DNA of 64,000 bases from Bifidobacterium breve (GCA_945862045.1 CAMAWR010000005.1:20075-84074); one strand, 5' to 3'; positions 17,040 through 26,020 are shown, numbered from the stretch's first letter. The notes: generated by a model not told the origin, from the sequence alone. A program made the numbers and translations.

Positions 17040-17857
17040 TCTCTTACACGGGTCTTTTCGATCTAGCTGGCAAAGTAGCTGTCGTAACCGGCGGCTCGGG
17101 CTTTCTTGGGAAACATTTCTGTCGCGGACTCGCTGAAGCTAATGCATCAGTTGTAATCGTGGACCTTAATGCAGCAGACGTCTCTGCAATTGTCGCTGAA
17201 ATTAATCAGGAACATGCAGGTAAGGCCCTCGGTTTAGTTGCCGATATCACCCAACCAGCTGTTGTCCAAAAGATTGTTGCTGACGCAGTCGACCACTTTG
17301 GTGGAATCGACATTCTTCTCAACAATGCCGCAGGCAAAGGCCAAGACCTAGACCTGTACTTCGCACCATTTGAGGAGTACACATTGCAACAATGGCGAGA
17401 GGTGATGGCCATCAATATTGATGCAATGTTTTTAATGGCTCAGGCAGTTGGCCGCCAAATGTTGAAACAGAACCGCGGAGGATCGATAATTCAGACGTCA
17501 TCGGCTTATGGAATCATGGGACCAGACAACCGCATCTACGAGGACTCCTGGTATCTCGATCGCCAAATCAATACCCCTGCGGTCTACAGCACCTCCAAGG
17601 CTGCGGTTGTTGGGCTCACCAAGTTTCTTGCCACATACTGGGCAAAAAACAATATCCGAGTCAACGCTCTAGTGCCTGGCGGCACGGAAAGTGGACAAAA
17701 TGAGATTTTTCAGCACCGCTATGGTGCCAGAATTCCACTTGGACGAATGGCCAACGCTCCAGAGATTGTCGGAGCAGTTTTGTACCTAGCTTCAGATGCG
17801 GCAAGTTATGTGACTGGGCATTGCTTGGTCGTCGACGGTGGTTTGAACGCTTGGTAA
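17036..17857 (+). CDS. Short-chain dehydrogenase/reductase
   Basis: 273 residues, GTG start overlapping the previous stop. Classical SDR: VTGGSGFLGKHFCRG (T-G-x-x-x-G-x-G), LLNNAAG, the catalytic Ser in QTSSAYG and Y-S-T-S-K (Tyr-x-x-x-Lys). The C-terminus ASYVTGHCLVVDGG is typical. The insert with PDNRIYEDSWYLDRQ between the catalytic Ser and Tyr is like PtmA-type SDRs of legionaminic acid loci (recognised from memory). Likely NAD(P)-dependent oxidation or reduction of a sugar intermediate in the NeuB cassette. Substrate unknown. Confidence 0.85.
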   Translation: MISYTGLFDLAGKVAVVTGGSGFLGKHFCRGLAEANASVVIVDLNAADVSAIVAEINQEHAGKALGLVADITQPAVVQKIVADAVDHFGGIDILLNNAAGKGQDLDLYFAPFEEYTLQQWREVMAINIDAMFLMAQAVGRQMLKQNRGGSIIQTSSAYGIMGPDNRIYEDSWYLDRQINTPAVYSTSKAAVVGLTKFLATYWAKNNIRVNALVPGGTESGQNEIFQHRYGARIPLGRMANAPEIVGAVLYLASDAASYVTGHCLVVDGGLNAW

Positions 17858-19101
17858 AACGACTGATTCACCGCACACCCGACATGCCAGGAAGGCAAAT
17901 CGAATTCGTCTGGCCACGAAAACGATGCATCATTTTCATCGGCATCACAGGTGAATCGCTACTAAGAACATACATCGCCGAAGATGACATTGGCACTTAT
18001 ATTGGCCCACCGAAAAAAGTGAATATATGGATTCTTATTTTAACGATACTCTCTGGTCGATGGGGAGCACGCGGCTATTACCGGGCCTTTCTTCGGGTCA
18101 CAAAGCCCAAGTTTGTGCTTACATTCGAAGATAATGCTTTGGAGTTTTACCTCACCAAGATGTTTTATCCAAGTTGCGTCACGGCCTGTATTCAAAATGG
18201 AAGACGTGATACCTACTCATCCACGCCAGAAACCAGCATCTGGAAATTAATTCGACAAGCTGTCACACCAGAGTTTGTCCCCGACGTCGTACTTTCACAT
18301 GGCGAACCATGGTCGTCCTATTACGTTTCGGCGCTGGGAAGTGCCGCACGGGTGAAAGCAATCGGCAGTGTCCGTAACAACGCGATCAACCTCGTCACAC
18401 GCCATGAACCACCACGAGTGCTCTTTATTTCAAGTTTTCCAAACTTAGGGCCAGCCGGAAACTTGGCGGATTCAGCCGACAAAATCCTCGGCTATTGGCA
18501 AGCACAGACATTGACTTTTGGAAACTTCTACCGATCCGAAGGGCTCGTCGCTGCTTCAGCAGCAGAAACCGCGAGCACTTTGGGATTGGAGTTTTGTGTT
18601 CTTGGCAAACGCCCAGAATGGCAGCAAGGTGAAAGGAAATATTACGAGAACGTCCTCGGGGGCCAGCCTTGGGACTACCTACCAGCCGAGAGCAAATCTT
18701 CAACGTATGAGCGGGTTTTTACAAACGACATCATCGTCAACATAGACAGCACGTTCGGTTACGAGATGTTCGCCCGTGGAATTCGTGTCGCATTCATCGG
18801 TTGTCGTATGCAAACCGCCGGTTTGCCGAAGATTCAAGACTGCGAGTTTGCGTACCCTTTCGTCACCGATCCAACGGGCCCCTTCTGGACCAACACCGAT
18901 TCCCCCGCTGAAATCCGGCGTGTTATCACCGCTGTTGCCTCGATGGCAATGAGCGAGTGGGACGTCGCTACTCGCACTCTGCGGGCGGCCGTCATGCCGT
19001 TCGATGCAGGTAACCACGAATTGTGTTCCGTACTGACAGAACTCGGCATGAAGACACACGGTCCTCGTACCTGGTCTGCTGAACCAACTTCTCAAAACTG
19101 A
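17851..19101 (+). CDS. Putative surface-polysaccharide transferase (GT-B-like)
   Basis: 416 residues from TTG 17851, chosen for the GGTGG nine bases upstream and the overlap with the SDR stop; ATG 17884 has no ribosome site. The early part (RKRCIIFIGITGESLLRTYI) and the end (NDIIVNIDSTFGYEMFARGIRVAFIG) resemble surface-carbohydrate proteins known from Leptospira-type O-antigen loci, where a GT-B C-terminal domain shows S-x-x-G-x-E-x-x-A-x-G. No signal peptide is seen. It may transfer the CMP-ulosonate made by the preceding four genes (inference). Exact family and donor are uncertain. AT-rich like the cassette before it. Confidence 0.6.
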   Translation: MVKRLIHRTPDMPGRQIEFVWPRKRCIIFIGITGESLLRTYIAEDDIGTYIGPPKKVNIWILILTILSGRWGARGYYRAFLRVTKPKFVLTFEDNALEFYLTKMFYPSCVTACIQNGRRDTYSSTPETSIWKLIRQAVTPEFVPDVVLSHGEPWSSYYVSALGSAARVKAIGSVRNNAINLVTRHEPPRVLFISSFPNLGPAGNLADSADKILGYWQAQTLTFGNFYRSEGLVAASAAETASTLGLEFCVLGKRPEWQQGERKYYENVLGGQPWDYLPAESKSSTYERVFTNDIIVNIDSTFGYEMFARGIRVAFIGCRMQTAGLPKIQDCEFAYPFVTDPTGPFWTNTDSPAEIRRVITAVASMAMSEWDVATRTLRAAVMPFDAGNHELCSVLTELGMKTHGPRTWSAEPTSQN

Positions 19102-19141
19102 AGAAGCAATAGACTGAAATTATCCGTCATTACGGAAATCT

Positions 19142-19909
19142 ATGAGTTCTCCTTCCAACTCTTCCCCTGTGGTCATCCTCTGTGGTGGTAAGGGAACCCG
19201 GATTCGCGGAGTCGACGACACGGTTCCAAAACCCATGATTCCGGTCGGTTCTCAGCCAATCCTCGTTCACATTATGGAGCATTACGCCCACTTCGGCTTC
19301 CACAACTTCGTGCTATGCCTCGGCTATCTCGGTGAGGTCATTCGGGCACATTTCGGTGGGGCAGAAACATCCAAGACCGAACAGGTGCAATTCCTACTTC
19401 CCGGCAACATAGCAATCAACATTTCCCTCGTTGATACTGGTCAAAACACGATGACTGGTGGTCGCGTTCACAGAATTCGAGAACTTGTTGGCAATGATGA
19501 TTTTCTACTTACATATGGTGATGGGGTTTCTGATGTGCCCATCGACGATGTCATGAAATTTCATCAAACTCACAATGCAGCTATGACGCTCACAGCCGTG
19601 CGCCCGCCAAGCCGTTTTGGTGAAGTGGCGGTTGACAGTACGGGTTACGCAACTTCATTCAACGAAAAACCCCAGGCCTCAGCTGGTCTCATCTCGGGTG
19701 GCTACTTCGTTTGTCGACCGACACTGTTCAAATATCTATCCGATCGGGTTGACCTCGTTCTTGAAGCAGAGCCGATGCGACAGATGGCGCACGAGCGACA
19801 ACTCGCAGCCTTCACCCATGAGGGCTTTTGGCAGTGCATGGACACGTATCGAGACTGGGAATTGCTCAACGATCTTGCACAGAGGAACCAGGCGCCATGG
19901 CGTCACTAG
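19142..19909 (+). CDS. rfbF: Glucose-1-phosphate cytidylyltransferase
   Basis: 255 residues; GGAA precedes the ATG. VVILCGGKGTRIRGVDDTVPKPMIPVGSQPI is the nucleotidyltransferase signature of this family (only the core GGKGTR and KPMIPVG need be cited), and the YGDGVSDVPI and GFWQCMDTYRD motifs are specific to RfbF/DdhA. It forms CDP-glucose from CTP and glucose-1-phosphate, opening the CDP-6-deoxyhexose branch. The next gene, the 4,6-dehydratase, overlaps it by 13 bases, exactly the order known from other bacteria. Confidence 0.92.
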   Translation: MSSPSNSSPVVILCGGKGTRIRGVDDTVPKPMIPVGSQPILVHIMEHYAHFGFHNFVLCLGYLGEVIRAHFGGAETSKTEQVQFLLPGNIAINISLVDTGQNTMTGGRVHRIRELVGNDDFLLTYGDGVSDVPIDDVMKFHQTHNAAMTLTAVRPPSRFGEVAVDSTGYATSFNEKPQASAGLISGGYFVCRPTLFKYLSDRVDLVLEAEPMRQMAHERQLAAFTHEGFWQCMDTYRDWELLNDLAQRNQAPWRH

Positions 19910-20970
19910 CGAAAGACCTCGCCACGCTGCAGGGCCGCCGTGTTCTTATCACTGGACACACCGGCTTCAAAGGGTCTTGGCTTGCGTATTTGCTGGCGCA
20001 GGCTGGCGCAGAAGTCATCGGCATTGCCTTGCCGCCAGTATCTGGGCCATCCCATTACTCACTCCTGCAGCTTGACCAGCATGTCAACAGTCGCTTCTGT
20101 GATATTCGTGACCTTGCAGCGCTACAGAAAGAGTTCGCAGCTGCACAGCCTGACGTGGTGTTTCATTTGGCAGCGCAGGCTTTTGTCCGCAAGTCGTATC
20201 TAGACCCACACACCACGTTCTCCACCAACGTGCTCGGGTCGGCAAACGTTCTTGAGTGCGTTCGTAGCTGTAGTTCGGTGACGACGCTCGTGCTCGTCAC
20301 CTCGGACAAGTGCTACAAAAACAAAGAACAACAGCATGGATACGTCGAAACTGATGAACTTGGTGGCATCGACCCGTACAGCGTTTCAAAGGCGGCAGCT
20401 GAGCTCGTGTTCTCTGGTTACTGTGTTGCAACCTTTCAGTCACCGAATTCAGCACGTGTCGCCAGTGCTCGTGCCGGCAACGTCATCGGTGGTGGTGACT
20501 GGTCACCTGACCGTTTGATTCCCGACTGTGTTCGGGCATTGGAAAACCACTCCCCGATTGAAATTCGACACCCACATGCCACACGACCCTGGCAACACGT
20601 TCTTGAACCGTTGTCGGGCTATGTCCGTCTCGCCGTCGCACTAAAAGACGGCACGGCACCGACGGGAAGTTCATGGAACTTCGGGCCACCAGAAAATGCT
20701 GTGCACGAAGTACATGAAGTCGCCGGAGTGGTCGCATCACAATGGGGATCTGCCGATGCAGTTCGAATCGTTTCCGATCCAGCTGCCATGCACGAGTCAC
20801 AACTACTACAGCTCAACAGTGCTAAGTCAAACGACATATTGCAATGGAACATCCGCTGGGGATTTGACGACACCATGAAGCGCACAGTCGGCTGGTACCG
20901 CAGATTGCACGACGGGGCCCGCGCTGTCGACTTGACCGCCGCAGATGTAAAGGCCTACTTGACCACATGA
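19897..20970 (+). CDS. rfbG: CDP-glucose 4,6-dehydratase
   Basis: 357 residues from ATG 19897. An extended SDR with ITGHTGFKGSWLAYLL, where HTGFKGSWL is diagnostic for RfbG, SDKCYKN, the Y-S-V-S-K catalytic pair in DPYSVSKAAAEL, and ARAGNVIGGGDW. It converts CDP-glucose into CDP-4-keto-6-deoxyglucose, the branch point to CDP-linked deoxy and dideoxy sugars. It follows rfbF and is itself followed, with an ATGA overlap, by a small cupin and then an SDR, so the downstream pair should complete the sugar. Confidence 0.92.
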   Translation: MASLAKDLATLQGRRVLITGHTGFKGSWLAYLLAQAGAEVIGIALPPVSGPSHYSLLQLDQHVNSRFCDIRDLAALQKEFAAAQPDVVFHLAAQAFVRKSYLDPHTTFSTNVLGSANVLECVRSCSSVTTLVLVTSDKCYKNKEQQHGYVETDELGGIDPYSVSKAAAELVFSGYCVATFQSPNSARVASARAGNVIGGGDWSPDRLIPDCVRALENHSPIEIRHPHATRPWQHVLEPLSGYVRLAVALKDGTAPTGSSWNFGPPENAVHEVHEVAGVVASQWGSADAVRIVSDPAAMHESQLLQLNSAKSNDILQWNIRWGFDDTMKRTVGWYRRLHDGARAVDLTAADVKAYLTT

Positions 20971-21407
20971 TTCACGATGTGCAACTCACACCGCTGCAGA
21001 TAATCACCGATGAGCGTGGTGCCGTATTGCACATGTTGAAGAATACTGACCCGAGTTTTGCCGGCTTTGGCGAAATCTACTTTTCTCAAATCGGCAACGG
21101 TCAGAAAAAAGCTTGGCGGCTGCATCTGCAATCGACCTCACAGATCGCCGTACCACGTGGCTGCGTGCGAATCATTATGTGTGATCAACGGAGTGGAAAT
21201 ACGAGTTACAACTCGATTCAGGAAGTTGAGCTTGGTGATATGAACTATCAATTGTTGACGATTCCACCCGGTATCTGGTTCGCCTTGCAATGCATCGGTA
21301 CGACTGACGCATTGATTGCAAACTGTTCAAACATGGTGCATGATCCAACGGCGGTAGAGCGTCGCACTATCGAAAATTCGCCGATTCCCTATGTTTGGCG
21401 AGACTGA
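20967..21407 (+). CDS. Small RmlC-like cupin, putative CDP-4-keto-sugar epimerase
   Basis: 146 residues. GEIYFSQIGNGQKKAWRLHLQ matches the region around the active-site His of small dTDP-4-dehydrorhamnose 3,5-epimerase relatives (KAW-x-x-H), and VPRGCVRIIMCDQR then NYQLLTIPPGIWFALQC are the following cupin strands. Classic RmlC is about 180-200 residues; this is the short form. After CDP-4-keto-6-deoxyglucose formation an epimerase or ketoisomerase is expected, and this fits. Which carbon is epimerised cannot be read from sequence. Start overlaps the rfbG stop as ATGA. Confidence 0.72.
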   Translation: MIHDVQLTPLQIITDERGAVLHMLKNTDPSFAGFGEIYFSQIGNGQKKAWRLHLQSTSQIAVPRGCVRIIMCDQRSGNTSYNSIQEVELGDMNYQLLTIPPGIWFALQCIGTTDALIANCSNMVHDPTAVERRTIENSPIPYVWRD

Positions 21408-22355
21408 GTGGCGACACAACAGCCGATCCTTGTCACTGGTGCTGCCGGCCATGTGGGCGGGCGACTTTTCCACCAGCTCGTCACCGCCGGTCTTCAGGTG
21501 GTGCGGCCTTCTTTTCGGCACCCGCTGACACTTCCCGGATGGGCGGCAGGAATAACGCCGGTCGTTGGCGACTTGCGTGACGATCACATTCGTTTGTCGG
21601 CGCTGAAGGGCGCTGCAACCGTGGTACATCTCGCCACTCGCGGTTTTTCCGCCATACAACAACCGACCTCAGAAGGTTTGCAAGAAGAGCTGATTACAAC
21701 TTCTGCACTCGCGAGAGATGCTGCACAACATAATGTGCGGAGGTTCATTTTTATCTCGTCAATTCACGTATTCGGTGATGCACTTGCTGGAACGGTGAAT
21801 GACGCCACCATCCCGTTACCAACGAGTGATTATGCTCGCTCACGATTGGCAATCGAAGAAGAACTCACCAGTATTGGTGCTAATACCGCCATGCAAGTTG
21901 TCATTCTTCGCCTGACGAACACTTTTGGTGTCCCCACCTTTGCTCGTCACGCACTCTGGGACTTGCTCATTCATGACCTTTGTCGTCAGGCTGCCACCAC
22001 AGACCGCCTCGTTCTAAGCACCAACGGAACGGGTTACCGAAACATGGTTTCGTTATCCGATGCCGTCAACGCAATCGCAGAGGTGGTTACTCGTGAAGTA
22101 CCTGCCGGCACATATCTTCTCGCAGGCCCAACCACGTATCGGCTGCGTGAGATCGCCGAAGTCGTCAAGACTCAAACGCAGCAGGTTCTGCGAAAGTCTC
22201 CTACCGTGGAAGTGAACGTCATGGATACGTCTCAACACCATCGCTTCGCGCTTCAATCAAACGGTTTGTTGCAGCAACGTATCGCAATTGGTGGCGACAT
22301 CGCTCCTGAGATAGCTCAACTTCTTCGCTACGCACACGACAAATTCGGGCACTGA
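21408..22355 (+). CDS. NAD-dependent epimerase/dehydratase, Tyr-x-x-x-Arg variant
   Basis: 315 residues, GTG start directly after the cupin stop. Extended SDR: LVTGAAGHVGGRLF at the N-terminus, VVHLATRG, FISSIHVFGD with the catalytic Ser. The catalytic pair reads DYARSRLAIEE, so the expected Lys of Tyr-x-x-x-Lys is Arg. By position it could be the 4-keto reductase that ends the CDP-deoxyhexose branch (inference). The Lys replacement could reduce activity or mark a non-canonical enzyme. Otherwise length and motifs are complete. Confidence 0.75.
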   Translation: MATQQPILVTGAAGHVGGRLFHQLVTAGLQVVRPSFRHPLTLPGWAAGITPVVGDLRDDHIRLSALKGAATVVHLATRGFSAIQQPTSEGLQEELITTSALARDAAQHNVRRFIFISSIHVFGDALAGTVNDATIPLPTSDYARSRLAIEEELTSIGANTAMQVVILRLTNTFGVPTFARHALWDLLIHDLCRQAATTDRLVLSTNGTGYRNMVSLSDAVNAIAEVVTREVPAGTYLLAGPTTYRLREIAEVVKTQTQQVLRKSPTVEVNVMDTSQHHRFALQSNGLLQQRIAIGGDIAPEIAQLLRYAHDKFGH

Positions 22356-22360
22356 GCACC

Positions 22361-23263
22361 GTGTCAACAGCATCACCAGTCGTCACCGTCGTCATCCCGA
22401 CATATAACCAAGCCGATTTTCTGCGTGAGGCACTCGACTCGGTAGCCAAGCAAGACATTCAAGAATGGGAGGCAGTGGTGGTGAACAATGCTTCGTCGGA
22501 CCACACCAAGGAAGTCATTTCCAGTTTTGGTGATCCGCGAATTCGAGTTATAGATTTCAAAAATCACGGTGTGATTGCTGCGTCTCGCAACTTGGCACTC
22601 ATGCAGGCAACATCGCCCTTCGTTGCATTCCTGGATTCAGATGACTGGTGGCATCCAACCAAGCTGAGCCGCTGTGTGGCGACCCTGCAAGGTGGCAGCG
22701 ATATTGTCTGTCACTCCGAAGAGTGGCGCAGTGCAAAACGGTCCCGAATCGTACATTATGGGCCCGAACAACGCACTGAATACCAAGAGCTTCTTCTCGG
22801 CGGCAACTGTGTTTCAACTTCTGCAGTCGTGGGTCGCACGAAAGTCTTTCAAGAGCTTGGTGGTTTTTCTACTGATCCCCGATTTGTTACCGCTGAGGAC
22901 TACGAGTTTTGGTTGCGGCTCGCCAGAGAGCGTGCCCACTTCGTATTCGTGAAGGAAGTACTCGGCGTGTTTCGTATCCATTCGCTCAGTGCCAGTTCAT
23001 CGGTCGAACGTAATAGTGCCGCCGAAATGGCCGTCGTTGCCCACCACTTGGCGTCAGCCTCTTTCGCTTCCCCCCGACTGATGCGACGCCGACTTGCCCT
23101 TTCTCACTACAGCACCGCCCGTTCGTTTCATGCTGCCGGTAACTTTCGGCAAGCATTATCCAGCTTTTGGCTGAGTGTTCGAAGGTCTCCATGGTCTCTC
23201 CGCACCTACGCTGGATTCGGGTTGTCCGTGCTCGGTGCTCTACGGGCATCGGTCACCAGATAA
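22361..23263 (+). CDS. Family 2 glycosyltransferase
   Basis: 300 residues, GTG start. GT-A features: VTVVIPTYNQADFLREAL, VVNNASSDHTKEV, FLDSDDWWHPTKL (DxD type metal site) and TAEDYEFWLRLA (E-D-x-x-x-W acceptor motif). The C-terminal 60 residues are basic and helical, maybe membrane-associated. It should add one sugar, perhaps the CDP-deoxyhexose made upstream, to a lipid-linked glycan. Five bases separate it from the epimerase gene, and nine from the aminotransferase-like gene downstream. Confidence 0.88.
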   Translation: MSTASPVVTVVIPTYNQADFLREALDSVAKQDIQEWEAVVVNNASSDHTKEVISSFGDPRIRVIDFKNHGVIAASRNLALMQATSPFVAFLDSDDWWHPTKLSRCVATLQGGSDIVCHSEEWRSAKRSRIVHYGPEQRTEYQELLLGGNCVSTSAVVGRTKVFQELGGFSTDPRFVTAEDYEFWLRLARERAHFVFVKEVLGVFRIHSLSASSSVERNSAAEMAVVAHHLASASFASPRLMRRRLALSHYSTARSFHAAGNFRQALSSFWLSVRRSPWSLRTYAGFGLSVLGALRASVTR

Positions 23264-23272
23264 ATCCTGATC

Positions 23273-24250
23273 ATGACTCATCGTCTCTTCTACGCATACG
23301 CACGCCACGCTTTTGTGGCGGCACTGCGAATGGCGCGGGTCACCACGGGCTCCACCGTGCTCCTCCCTCACTTCATTTGTCGTGACGTCTTGGCATCCAT
23401 CGCAGCAGTGGGTGCCACGCCGATGTTCTACGACATTGACGATGACCTACAGGTTTCACAGAACACCATGTTGCCCGCAGCCACAGCGATGCTGGCCGTG
23501 AACTATTTCGGTTTCCCTGCCGACCTTGCACGCCTACGTCGGCAACTGTCTGACTCTGCAACGATGATCATCGAAGACAATGCCCATGGTTGGTTGAGTG
23601 CCGACGAGCATGGTGTACCCCTTGGAACGCGCACCGCATTGGGCATCACCAGCTTTCGAAAGACAATTCGCTCAATTGATGGTGCTTTCCTTGACTGGAA
23701 CAGTGACCAACTTTCTTCAGAAATTGCATCGCCAATCGCTCTTTCTACGCGCACCGAGTCTTTGCCGTTGTCGTATCGGGTGCGGACTCTCGTTTCGTCC
23801 ATTGATCAGCGATTATCGCTCCAACTTATGGGTATTGCCCGCACCAATGTGCGAAGGCTCAGACGTCTGACTGGTGCAGCATCGATTGATGAACGCGCCC
23901 AAGAAGAGTGGCAGCTTCCAGAGCACGAGGCAGTTCATCAGTCGTCCCTCGAGCGATTTCAACGCACAGACCTATTGGCTGAGGTGGTCCGGCGTCGAAA
24001 CACATTCGAAACCTGTCAAACGCTTGCTCAACGTTTCAATATTCAGACACCAACTACGCAGCTTGCTCCACATGTCAGCCCGCAAGGATTCCCGTTTTTT
24101 GCTGGGTCCGGGGAGACCGATGCGTTTCGTGCTGCCATCACCCAGAGCAAGCTCGGCGAAGTAGTCGGTTGGCCAAGTTTGCCAAGTGCCACCATGCTTG
24201 GCATCTCCTCCAAACTTCGAACCATTCAGTTGGTTAACTTTCTCCGATGA
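23273..24250 (+). CDS. Short DegT/DnrJ-like PLP aminotransferase
   Basis: 325 residues, somewhat short for this family (usually 360-400). AMLAVNYFGFPADLARLRR, IIEDNAHGWLSADEHG with the PLP-contacting Asp and ITSFRKTIRSIDGAFL with a candidate PLP Lys follow the family order. The usual glycine-rich GEGG after the Lys is replaced by IDGAF. It may transaminate a keto-sugar or work on another substrate; the N-terminal SGT(T) region common in these enzymes is not obvious. Overlaps the FemAB-like gene by four bases, suggesting a joint role in an amino-linked decoration. Confidence 0.65.
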   Translation: MTHRLFYAYARHAFVAALRMARVTTGSTVLLPHFICRDVLASIAAVGATPMFYDIDDDLQVSQNTMLPAATAMLAVNYFGFPADLARLRRQLSDSATMIIEDNAHGWLSADEHGVPLGTRTALGITSFRKTIRSIDGAFLDWNSDQLSSEIASPIALSTRTESLPLSYRVRTLVSSIDQRLSLQLMGIARTNVRRLRRLTGAASIDERAQEEWQLPEHEAVHQSSLERFQRTDLLAEVVRRRNTFETCQTLAQRFNIQTPTTQLAPHVSPQGFPFFAGSGETDAFRAAITQSKLGEVVGWPSLPSATMLGISSKLRTIQLVNFLR

Positions 24251-25230
24251 CCTGGCAACAATTTTCTGGTGGGGACTCTCAATGGGATGATTTGGTGACC
24301 GATCTGGGAAGTTCATCGCCCTACCAAACCTCGGCGTGGGCAAACTTTCGACGGTCAAGCGGTTGGAATCATCTGCGTTTTGTAACCAACGGAAATCGCA
24401 CGGCAATACAGCTTCTTTGCAAACGGATTGTGACGGCGAACATCGTTTGGGCGCCTGGTGGCCCAGTTGGAACAGCGACTGATCGCGAGCTTTCTGAACT
24501 GCCGACCGTCATTGCAGAGTATTCCCGCTCAGCCGTGCAATATCTACGAATTTCTGATTTTCGTACTGCTGAGCCGCAACGACACCAGCAGTACATTGCA
24601 GCGGGTTGGCGGCAACCTCGTTCCAAAATGTCGACCGCACAAACTCTCGTTCGTCAGCTCGGCGATGCACCCACTCTCCATACCTTGTACTCAAAAAATT
24701 GGTCACGCAACTTGCGTCGCGGCGAGGAGCGTGGGATTATCGCCGATGTCTGGCAGTCAGCAGATAGCGCAGAGATTGCGCGGCTACATCAGAGTGTGGT
24801 GGAGACTAAAGGTTTAGCGACAAGTGACTGGCGCACGCAAACGGACGAGATTTCTCGACTCATAGCCTGTTTCGGACATCAGCTCGTGCTGGTAAAAGCG
24901 ACGGATGCCGCAGGCACATTGCTTGCAGTACGTGGGGCAGTCATCATCGGTTCGGTTGGTTTTGATTTCTTGGCAGCCACCACTACTGCGGGCCGCAAGC
25001 TGTATGCATCGAATGTCGCACTACATCATTTGCTAAACGTTCTCGCTGCACGAGGGATACATTCGTACGACTTTGGTGGGGTCGACCCGCAAGATAATAA
25101 AGGTGTGTATGACTTCAAGCATGGTGCGGGTGGCAGCGACCTCATTTATGTCGGTGAGTTTGAAATTGTCAAACCTCCAATCCTTCGGCCAATCATCAGT
25201 ACAATCATTGCATCACGATTACCGAAGTAA
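24247..25230 (+). CDS. FemAB-like aminoacyl/acyl transferase (GNAT fold)
   Basis: 327 residues. The N-terminus SSPYQTSAWANFRRSSGW matches the opening of FemX/FemAB-type peptidyltransferases (Q-x-x-x-W), WAPGGPVG fits the P-x-G-P segment, NWSRNLRRGEERG the basic R-N-x-R-R helix and YDFGGVDPQDNKGVYDFKHG the hallmark D-F-G-G and F-K-x-x-G end. Fem enzymes use aminoacyl-tRNA to build peptidoglycan bridges; relatives in glycan loci put amino acids or acyl groups on sugars. Here the neighbours favour glycan decoration, perhaps on an amino sugar made by the overlapping aminotransferase (inference). Confidence 0.75.
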   Translation: MTWQQFSGGDSQWDDLVTDLGSSSPYQTSAWANFRRSSGWNHLRFVTNGNRTAIQLLCKRIVTANIVWAPGGPVGTATDRELSELPTVIAEYSRSAVQYLRISDFRTAEPQRHQQYIAAGWRQPRSKMSTAQTLVRQLGDAPTLHTLYSKNWSRNLRRGEERGIIADVWQSADSAEIARLHQSVVETKGLATSDWRTQTDEISRLIACFGHQLVLVKATDAAGTLLAVRGAVIIGSVGFDFLAATTTAGRKLYASNVALHHLLNVLAARGIHSYDFGGVDPQDNKGVYDFKHGAGGSDLIYVGEFEIVKPPILRPIISTIIASRLPK

Positions 25231-25270
25231 CTCTCACTTCGCATTCACGCCAAACTTGTAAGTTGGCAAT

Positions 25271-26020
25271 GTGAACCGGATCAAGTACGTGGCAGCTCGG
25301 TGGCTGGCCACCACTGTGAGCAGGCTGCAATCACCTGACCTCTCTCAAGTTGGTACCCGTGTGCTGATGTTCCACGACATCAACACGGATGACTCCAGTT
25401 ATGACATGTATTCGCTTCCGCTTTCACGCTTTGATTCAGGATTGCGAGTGATTGCCCAATGGGCGGTGGAACACTCTCGGTCTTTCGTTGAGTTTTCTGC
25501 AGTACCACGTCCTGGTATTGCAGTCACGTTCGATGATGGCTACAAAAGTACGTTGACACTTGCCGCCCCAATTTTTGCATCCTTGAATATTCCATTTCAT
25601 ATCTTTCTTACCCAGTCGTACGTGGAGGGGGTCGACAAACGATTCTTACGCCCGACTGACATTCGTGAACTCTGCAGTATTCCCGGTATTTCATTTGGGG
25701 TACATGGAGTGAGCCACCAACGGCTCACAAACCTCAACCCTGATCAAGTTCGGGTGGAAATCCAACAATCACGAGACTGGCTCGAGCAGCTCGTTGGCAA
25801 ACCAGTGACATCGCTGTCGTACCCGCACGGCGAGTTTAATTCAACAGTGTCAAACCTTGCTGGAGAATGTGGGGTCTTGAGCGCTGCCTGTAGCCGTGTT
25901 GGTACTTTCACGAATGTAAAGGAAGCCCTGCAGATACCGCGGATTGATATCTGGGCCCATGACCAGCAGCATGTGTTTCTACAAAAGACTCTCGGTGCCT
26001 GGGACAGGCTGCTTCCGTGA
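25271..26020 (+). CDS. Polysaccharide deacetylase (NodB domain)
   Basis: 249 residues, GTG start. NodB motifs: VTFDDGYKST (catalytic base and metal Asp), SFGVHGVSHQRLTNL (two metal His) and SLSYPHGEFNS. The first 20 residues are only mildly hydrophobic, no clear signal peptide, so it could be cytoplasmic or membrane-associated. It should remove N- or O-acetyl groups from a sugar of the surface glycan. The stop overlaps the next glycosyltransferase start as GTGA (26017-26020). Confidence 0.87.
   Translation: MNRIKYVAARWLATTVSRLQSPDLSQVGTRVLMFHDINTDDSSYDMYSLPLSRFDSGLRVIAQWAVEHSRSFVEFSAVPRPGIAVTFDDGYKSTLTLAAPIFASLNIPFHIFLTQSYVEGVDKRFLRPTDIRELCSIPGISFGVHGVSHQRLTNLNPDQVRVEIQQSRDWLEQLVGKPVTSLSYPHGEFNSTVSNLAGECGVLSAACSRVGTFTNVKEALQIPRIDIWAHDQQHVFLQKTLGAWDRLLP

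Noticed and set aside
24247..25230. FemAB-like gene as a true peptidoglycan FemX
   Set aside because: Its overlap with a sugar aminotransferase-like gene and its place among glycosyltransferases make a glycan role more likely, though not proven.
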